DNA of 64,000 nt from an uncultured bacterium. Lineage in GTDB: Bacteria > Actinomycetota > Coriobacteriia > Coriobacteriales > Coriobacteriaceae. Numbering within the stretch: the first letter of the stretch is position 1; the number at the start of each line of letters is the position of its first letter. The DNA lies in assembly GCA_905214525.1 (NCBI GenBank), contig CAJMMN010000007.1, positions 1 to 64,000 on the forward strand, in the 5' to 3' direction. The notes under the pieces were generated by a model. It saw only the letters and a program-made list of their open reading frames with translations. It searched no databases and was not told the origin of the DNA. This document shows, piece by piece, positions 59,296 through 64,000 of this stretch. The translations under genes and the position numbers were made by a program.

Positions 59296-59985
59296 CTACT
59301 TTTTACGGTGCAAAAAGCGCGCGATGTCTTCCTCGGTAGGGCTTTTAATGTCAAAGCGCAGTGATAGCCAACGCAGCCCCATGGTCACCACAACGCATAC
59401 GACCAGCGCGGCAACATTGCTCATGAGGCCGCTCATGACGAGGGCTACATAGCTTGCCGATCCGGCGATGGCCGCGATGGCATAGAAGTTGGTGCGTTGG
59501 AAAATGCCCGGGACCACGCCCATAAAGCCGTCGCGCAGCATGCCGCCGCCCACGGCGGTAAAGAAGCCCATCATGATACATACGGCGGGCGCAAATCCGT
59601 ACACCAACGCCTTGTCCGCGCCGGTTGCTGCATAGATGCCGACCGAGATGATGTCGAGCAGGGGAATGAGTTTTTCGGGCTTATCGACGATTGCCGGGAA
59701 GATATAGATGATGGCGGCTGTGGCGATGGAGAGCGGTAGTGCCATGGGCTGGTTGAGGATGTAGACGTTGCCGACCTGGAGCGTCATATCGCGCAAAAGA
59801 CCACCGCCCAGACCGCAGACCACCGCGAGCGCGACCGCGCCCACCAGGTCGAGCTTGTGCTCGCGAGCGACCAGCACGCCCGAGATCGATGCCGCGACAA
59901 CGGCGAACATCTCGAGCCAAAATGGGATAGCGACCATGGCATCCGAGGCGTGTGAAGTAACAGTCATAGCGGCGACGACGGGCAA
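59296..59985 (-). CDS. TRIC-type (UPF0126) membrane channel protein
   Basis: 229 aa with about seven membrane helices. Two internal repeats each carry the UPF0126/TRIC-channel Gly-rich motif: VVCGLGGGLLRDMTL in the first and FTAVGGGMLRDGFMG in the second. Prokaryotic TRIC proteins form trimeric cation (K+) channels; Gram-positive members are mostly untested. TTG 59985 has AAAGGA seven bases upstream; ATG 59967 is the alternative and lacks an RBS. A longer open frame extends upstream but runs through a palindromic repeat at 60120-60184. Confidence 0.82.
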   Translation of the reverse strand: MPVVAAMTVTSHASDAMVAIPFWLEMFAVVAASISGVLVAREHKLDLVGAVALAVVCGLGGGLLRDMTLQVGNVYILNQPMALPLSIATAAIIYIFPAIVDKPEKLIPLLDIISVGIYAATGADKALVYGFAPAVCIMMGFFTAVGGGMLRDGFMGVVPGIFQRTNFYAIAAIAGSASYVALVMSGLMSNVAALVVCVVVTMGLRWLSLRFDIKSPTEEDIARFLHRKK

Positions 59986-60119
59986 GATGAGGTCCTTTGA
60001 TTCTCGGGTTTGAACAATGCCCGTACATAGTACATGGTTGGCGGCGATTGAGACCCTATTGCTCGGCAAACGGTAGGGACTGGGCGCGGGCGTGGCGTTA
60101 CTGGAATGCCAGGGGTCCA

Positions 60120-60184
60120 AAACATGTACATCAGCCTCCAAAAACGACATTTTTCGACATCTTTGGAGGCTGACGTACATGTTT
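60120..60184. repeat. 65-nt palindromic element, copy A
   Basis: AAACATGTACATCAGCCTCC at the left pairs with GGAGGCTGACGTACATGTTT at the right, with a short A/T-rich centre. Its reverse complement matches 61321-61385 at 58 of 65 positions. Together the two copies flank the DUF559-like gene. The rest of the 59986-60289 gap shows nothing further. Confidence 0.85.
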
Positions 60185-60289
60185 GGATTGGGTTCACAGC
60201 ATGAGTGAGTTGATTTACTCACATCCGGTATATTTCCCCACTTCAACGGACATAAGAGTTGGATACCGGCTCAGAGCGAGAGGCCCTCA

Positions 60290-61297
60290 ATGGATACCCC
60301 TGTTCTCATTTCGCATAAAACCGCATGGCTTGTCCATCATGCACCCCAGAATTTGGTTCAGTCTCTTGCGCGGCACGACTACCAGATAGGCGCACAAGGC
60401 ATCTCCACCCAGCAACGTGCTGCGCGCATACGACAGGCCCTTACCGACTGTGGCATTCCGTCCGATATGCTTAAGACTATCGATATCGCGGTTGTATTCG
60501 AATTTGAGCGAATTCGTACCAAAGGCGTCGTTTGCCACATTCTTGGACAAAATCTTCCCTACGAGCATATTAACGAGTTGACGCCCGGAATCTTCATCAC
60601 CGACGAAGCCTTCACCTTCGTGCTCGCTGCCGAGTGGATGGATAGGATCGAATATCTCGAATATGGCTATGAAGTTTGCGGCGATTATCGCATGAGGCTC
60701 AATCCCGCCGACCCTTATACCGAGCAACCAGCCACCACCTCCAAGGATGAAATAACCGAACTGCTCGATCGGCACCCCGGCAAACCCGGTGCCACACGTG
60801 CACGGCTCGCGCTCAGGCACATCTACGATCACTCGGCCTCGCCTATGGAGACCGCTTCGGCAATTGCCCTCTCGCTCCCAACAAGCGAAGGCGGCGTTGG
60901 CATTAGAGGTATCGAACTCAACAAACCGCTCGAGATCCCTCAACGTCTCTGGCATTGCGCCAAAGCTCGAACACTCAAAATCGATGCGCTCGTGACCTAT
61001 AAGCGCAGGGAGCTCGGTATCGAATATAAGGGCGGTTTTCACGATGAGCTCGAGCGCAAGGGAGCAGATGCGGAGCGAGAGGCCGTTCTCTCCCAAATGG
61101 GATATCGAATCGTTACGCTCACTTCGGCTCAGTTCGGCCGCCAGCTCGCCTTTCACCGCGCCATGAACAACATTCGTGAAGCACTCGGCATGCCTCGCTG
61201 TACCGACACCGGGTACCAGCGAGAGCAAAATGAACTACGCAAGGCGCTTATCCGCAACTGGAAAGGCATGCGAGACGAAGAGGCGCCTTCCGAATAG
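60290..61297 (+). CDS. AbiEi-like/DUF559 nuclease-fold protein
   Basis: 335 aa. The C-terminal third has the Vsr/DUF559 pattern: SPMETASAIALSLPTSEGG (185-203), then a PD-(D/E)xK core with D232 in KIDALVTY and E245-Y-K247 in GIEYKG, followed by DAEREAVLSQMGYRIVTLTS. The N-terminal part (30-130) resembles the domain preceding DUF559 in many actinobacterial proteins annotated as AbiEi-antitoxin-like. No AbiEii toxin partner is adjacent. Single gene, flanked by inverted copies of a 65-nt palindrome, composition a little A+T-richer than neighbours: probably acquired. Substrate unknown. Confidence 0.75.
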   Translation: MDTPVLISHKTAWLVHHAPQNLVQSLARHDYQIGAQGISTQQRAARIRQALTDCGIPSDMLKTIDIAVVFEFERIRTKGVVCHILGQNLPYEHINELTPGIFITDEAFTFVLAAEWMDRIEYLEYGYEVCGDYRMRLNPADPYTEQPATTSKDEITELLDRHPGKPGATRARLALRHIYDHSASPMETASAIALSLPTSEGGVGIRGIELNKPLEIPQRLWHCAKARTLKIDALVTYKRRELGIEYKGGFHDELERKGADAEREAVLSQMGYRIVTLTSAQFGRQLAFHRAMNNIREALGMPRCTDTGYQREQNELRKALIRNWKGMRDEEAPSE

Positions 61298-61320
61298 TGC
61301 CACTCCCGTGAGCTCAATCC

Positions 61321-61385
61321 AAACGTGTACGTTAGCCTTCAAAGATGCCGAAAAATGTCGGTTTTGGAGGGTGACGTACATGTTT
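61321..61385. repeat. 65-nt palindromic element, copy B (inverted relative to copy A)
   Basis: Begins AAACGTGTACGTTAGCC and ends GGGTGACGTACATGTTT; 58 of 65 identical to the reverse complement of copy A. Starts 24 bases after the DUF559 gene stop. Confidence 0.85.
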
Positions 61386-61423
61386 TTGAGGGAAGCGTGG
61401 GATCGAGACGTATTTCGATAACA

Positions 61424-61450
61424 AAAAAGCTCCCGTTGTTGGGAGCTTTC
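61424..61450 (-). terminator. Terminator of tRNA-Ser (CGA)
   Basis: AAAGCTCCC and GGGAGCTTT arms, six-base loop; on the minus strand followed by TTTTG. Ten bases beyond the tRNA. Confidence 0.85.
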
Positions 61451-61460
61451 TCAACCTAAA

Positions 61461-61551
61461 TGGCGGAGGAGGAGGGATTCGAACCCTCGTGACCTTATAC
61501 AGGCCAAACGGTTTTCGAGACCGCCGCATTCAACCACTCTGCCACCCCTCC
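61461..61551 (-). tRNA. tRNA-Ser (CGA)
   Basis: Class II tRNA of 91 nt with long variable arm. Acceptor GGAGGGG/CTCCTCC, anticodon CGA within GGTCTCGAAAACC, T loop GGTTCGAATCC, CCA encoded at 61461-61463. Confidence 0.96.
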
Positions 61552-61566
61552 GCGTGGGGTAAAAAC

Positions 61567-61590
61567 AAAGCAGGCTCAAAGGCCTGCTTT
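61567..61590 (-). terminator. Hairpin between the two tRNA-Ser genes
   Basis: AAAGCAGGC and GCCTGCTTT arms, six-base loop; on the minus strand it follows tRNA-Ser (GGA) and runs into TTGTTTTT. Confidence 0.75.
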
Positions 61591-61599
61591 GGAATTAAC

Positions 61600-61690
61600 T
61601 GGCGGAGAGTCAGGGATTTGAACCCTGGAGACGCTTTTGACGCCTACACGATTTCCAATCGTGCTCCTTCGGCCACTCGGACAACTCTCC
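61600..61690 (-). tRNA. tRNA-Ser (GGA)
   Basis: Class II tRNA. Acceptor GGAGAGT/ACTCTCC, anticodon GGA within CGATTGGAAATCG, long variable arm, T loop GGTTCAAATCC, CCA encoded at 61600-61602. Confidence 0.96.
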
Positions 61691-62194
61691 GTTAAATGCG
61701 AAAGTCAGTATACACGAGGAATCGCAAAGTGCAAACAGAAAAGTTGGCATTTTTTAAAACGCTTGGCCGCACTTGTCGTTGCAGTGGGGTTTGAGGTGCC
61801 AAAAAACGGCTTCCGACCAGCGTGGTTGATCAGCTCAATTGTTCAAAAGGGGTATTCATAAGCGACTTGGCAATGAATTTAAAAATCTATGGGTGCTGCT
61901 GTGGACCACTGGTATGCATTTTGCGACCACGGCCTTGTGCCCGTTAACCTGCGGCTTGGCTCAGCTTGTCCCCGCAGCTCCGTTTCTTGTCCACAAATCC
62001 GTCAAGCTCTTGGTCAGCATTTGGTTGGAATGCGCATGAAACGTCGTGCGAGTATGGACATATGTGGAGGTCATGAGGTTGTAGCTGCATATTCTTGCAG
62101 CCTGGGAGGTTGAAAGATATTATTACCAAGTCTTTTCCTGCTTCAGGCGCACCTTCACGACCTGAAGCCACATTTGCCCAGAGGAGGTGACAAT
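61691..62194. other. 504-base gap upstream of rpsF
   Basis: No convincing gene on either strand; short frames lack ribosome-binding sites. Two small hairpins are visible: GCTGCA..TGCAGC near 62085-62102 and CTTCAGG..CCTGAAG at about 62138-62166, just ahead of rpsF. The second might be an mRNA leader element, but I do not see the unpaired CCG expected of the S6:S18-binding leader. Confidence 0.5.
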
Positions 62195-62488
62195 ATGAAG
62201 GCTTATGAACTGCTGTTCTTTGTTGACCCGTCGCTCGACCCCGAGACTCGTCTCGCTGTTATGAAGCGTATCGATACCACGATCGCTGAGGGCGCTGGCA
62301 AGGTCGACTCCGTTGACGAGTGGGGCAAGCGCAAGCTCGCCTACGAGATCAACGACCTCACCGATGGTGACTACACCCTCATCAACTTCCACGCAGATCC
62401 TACCCAGATCGCCGAGCTTGATCGCGTCCTGCGCATCACCGACGCTGTGGTCCGCCACATGATCGTCCGTCGCGACGACCAGGAGTAA
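62195..62488 (+). CDS. rpsF: 30S ribosomal protein S6
   Basis: 97 aa; MKAYELLFFVDPSLD start, WGKRKLAYEINDLTDGDYTLINF core, typical length. The ATG at 62195 has GAGGAGG seven bases upstream; the frame from 62174 would include the RBS. First gene of rpsF-ssb-rpsR-rplI. Confidence 0.97.
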   Translation: MKAYELLFFVDPSLDPETRLAVMKRIDTTIAEGAGKVDSVDEWGKRKLAYEINDLTDGDYTLINFHADPTQIAELDRVLRITDAVVRHMIVRRDDQE

Positions 62489-62536
62489 GACTGTCGTTTT
62501 GGACTGGGCTTGTGCCCCAAGAGGAAGTAGTGAGTT

Positions 62537-62989
62537 ATGAGCATCAATCGAGTGAACATCACCGGTAACCTCACCCGCGATCCCGAGCTGCGCGCCACCG
62601 CCGGCGGAACCCAGGTTCTGTCCTTTGGCGTCGCTGTGAACGATCGTCGCCGCAACGCGCAGACTGGCGAGTGGGAGGACTATCCCAACTTTGTCGACTG
62701 CACCATGTTCGGCACCCGCGCCGAGGCCGTGAGCCGTTTCCTGGCAAAGGGAAACAAGGTCGCGATCGAGGGCAAGCTGCGCTACAGCTCTTGGGAGCGC
62801 GACGGCCAGCGCCGGAGCAAGCTTGAGGTCATCGTCGATGAGATCGAGTTTATGAGCTCCCGTGGTGGCCAGGGTGGCTACGATCAGGGCGGTTACGCCC
62901 CCGCAGCTCCCGCGCCCGCAGCACGTCCTGCCGCACCGGTGGCTACGCCGCCTGCGGTCGACGTCTACGATGAGGACATCCCGTTCTAA
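62537..62989 (+). CDS. ssb: Single-stranded DNA-binding protein
   Basis: 150 aa. OB-fold at 1-110 with VNITGNLTRDPELRATAGGTQVLSF and a YPNFVDCTMFG-type strand; Gly/Ala/Pro-rich linker; acidic tail DEDIPF that recruits partner proteins. AGGAAG upstream. In the ribosomal S6/S18 operon as in most Gram-positives. Confidence 0.97.
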   Translation: MSINRVNITGNLTRDPELRATAGGTQVLSFGVAVNDRRRNAQTGEWEDYPNFVDCTMFGTRAEAVSRFLAKGNKVAIEGKLRYSSWERDGQRRSKLEVIVDEIEFMSSRGGQGGYDQGGYAPAAPAPAARPAAPVATPPAVDVYDEDIPF

Positions 62990-63061
62990 GGGTTGTTCAC
63001 CTATTTTTGAGTGAGAGGCGGCTTCGGTTCGCCGAAGTTGCCAAATGAAAGGTATTTTGAC

Positions 63062-63328
63062 ATGGCTAATGATTTTTCTGCACGTCAGCCGCGTCGTAAG
63101 TACTGCCAGTTCTGCAAGGAGAACACTGAGTTCATCGACTATAAGGACACTCAGCTTCTCCGTAAGTACATGACCGACCGTGGCAAGATCAAGCCCCGTC
63201 GCGTCACTGGCGCTTGCACGCAGCATCAGCATGACATCGCCAACGCCATCAAGCGCGCCCGCGAGATGGCTCTCCTGCCGTACACCGTCCCCGTGGTTTC
63301 CTCTCGTGGCAACCGCGACCGCGGCTAA
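63062..63328 (+). CDS. rpsR: 30S ribosomal protein S18
   Basis: 88 aa, MANDFSARQPRRKYCQFC start, DYKDTQLLRKYMTDRGKIKPRRVTGAC core and AIKRAREMALLPY signature. It keeps zinc-type cysteines (YCQFC and GAC). The start is ATG 63062, not the upstream frame at 63011, with GAAAGG ahead. Confidence 0.97.
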   Translation: MANDFSARQPRRKYCQFCKENTEFIDYKDTQLLRKYMTDRGKIKPRRVTGACTQHQHDIANAIKRAREMALLPYTVPVVSSRGNRDRG

Positions 63329-63343
63329 GAAGGGAGACGCATC

Positions 63344-63883
63344 ATGAAGGTTATTCTTCTCGATGAGATCAAGGGCAAGGGCGGCGAGGGTGACGTCGTA
63401 GAGGTCGCTCAGGGTTACGCTGAGAACTTCCTGTTCCCCAAGAAGCTCGCTGTTGCCGCCACCAAGGGCAACCTCAAGCAGCTCGACGAGCGTCGCAACA
63501 ACATCGCCAAGCGCGAGGCCGTCCGTCTGGCTACCGCCAACGAGACCAAGGCTGCCCTCGAGGGCAAGCAGGTCACCGTTGACGTCAAGGTCGGCGACGA
63601 GGGCATCCTCTTTGGCTCTGTTACCGCCGCTATGATCGCTGACGCCATCAAGGCTCAGCTCGGTATGGACATCGACCGCAAGCGCGTCGAGCTCGGTAAG
63701 CCCATCAAGGTTGCCGGTGCCCACACCGTTGCCATCTCGCTGTACCGCGAGATCAAGGCCGAGGTTGTCGTTCTCGTCGGCGTTACCGCCGAGGAGCTCG
63801 CTGCCGAGGCTGAGGTCGAGGAGGCCGCTGAGGTCGCCGAGGCCGAGACCGCCGAGGTCGAGACTGAGGCTGCTGCCGAGTAG
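63344..63883 (+). CDS. rplI: 50S ribosomal protein L9
   Basis: 179 aa. Complete two-domain L9: MKVILLDEIKGKGGEGDVVEVAQGYAENFLFPKKLA at the N-terminus, long linker helix, and C-domain with GILFGSVTAAMIADAI and VAGAHTVAISLYREI. It is about 30 residues longer than usual because of an acidic Ala/Glu tail. GGGAG RBS. Last gene of the operon. Confidence 0.96.
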   Translation: MKVILLDEIKGKGGEGDVVEVAQGYAENFLFPKKLAVAATKGNLKQLDERRNNIAKREAVRLATANETKAALEGKQVTVDVKVGDEGILFGSVTAAMIADAIKAQLGMDIDRKRVELGKPIKVAGAHTVAISLYREIKAEVVVLVGVTAEELAAEAEVEEAAEVAEAETAEVETEAAAE

Positions 63884-63915
63884 CATTTGCTGCAACGCAA
63901 CAATCTTGTTCTAAG

Positions 63916-63954
63916 AAGGGCGCTCTGGGAAACCAGGGCGCCCTTTTGTTTTTT
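63916..63954 (+). terminator. Terminator of the rpsF operon
   Basis: AAGGGCGCTCTGG and CCAGGGCGCCCTT arms with a four-base loop, then TTTGTTTTTT. Confidence 0.85.
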
Positions 63955-64000
63955 CGCTGAGTGAGTGTCATGGTGAACGTTGCGTCGAAGTCCTATATAC

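Noticed and set aside
62130..62194. S6:S18 ribosomal-protein leader ahead of rpsF
   Set aside because: A hairpin is present, but the expected unpaired CCG context could not be found.
62123..63895. 590-codon minus-strand frame opposite rpsF-ssb-rpsR-rplI
   Set aside because: All four plus-strand genes are certain; this is an antisense artefact.

Overview
This 64 kb window is the replication-origin region of a high-GC Gram-positive chromosome. Gene content and order, protein style and surface-protein families point to the Coriobacteriia, most likely Collinsella or a close relative. That is recognition, not a database result. The conserved order rpmH-rnpA-yidD-yidC-khpB-rsmG-parA-parB on the minus strand faces dnaA-dnaN-recF-dciA-gyrB-gyrA on the plus strand. 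Strand bias switches at about 42.5 kb, the 13-mer GTTTTCAACAGGT occurs on both sides of dnaA, and three perfect parS sites lie beside parA. Together these fix the origin at about 42.5-46.2 kb.

Left part (1-16.5 kb, almost all minus strand): a TraX-like membrane protein next to a partly duplicated tRNA-Lys locus; an M29 aminopeptidase; purC with a small membrane protein; an OmpR-type two-component pair; a Tat lipoprotein with a TSCPD protein; an anchored solute-binding protein with a diguanylate cyclase; a large Ig-like surface adhesin; and purB. The adhesin is bracketed by the purB 3' end and a second copy of that end. A 10-base C tract sits in its putative promoter spacer.

Accessory/defence segment (16.6-22.9 kb, plus strand): a Schlafen-type AlbA_2 ATP-binding protein with repeated operator-like sites; a small ribbon-helix-helix-like protein whose promoter holds a perfect palindrome; and a two-gene restriction-modification system. 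In that system one polypeptide carries an HsdR-type nuclease domain plus an N6-adenine methylase, paired with an HsdS subunit and no translocase. The segment is followed by tRNA-Gly and a thioester/SpaA-type LPXTG adhesin.

Middle (26.6-42.5 kb): a multi-pass M28-like protein with missing catalytic residues and a huge disordered insert, a tandem WYL regulator pair, a DinG-type helicase-exonuclease, ddl, rlmN, then parB-parA, rsmG and the ribosomal/membrane-insertion cluster running away from the origin. The parB-parA-rsmG block is visibly richer in A+T than its neighbours.

Right part (42.8-64 kb): an unusual GHKL ATPase/winged-helix protein directly ahead of dnaA, then the replication and gyrase genes; tRNA-Ile/Ala/Ile; a bifunctional-nuclease-family protein, two unknown small proteins and typA; a bactofilin-like membrane protein and a TRIC-type channel on the minus strand; a DUF559 nuclease-like gene flanked by inverted copies of a 65-nt palindromic element; two tRNA-Ser genes; and rpsF-ssb-rpsR-rplI.

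Several start codons were moved inward from the longest possible reading frame because a ribosome-binding site, signal peptide, upstream terminator or stop/start overlap decides them. All calls are from reading the sequence; no searches were run.
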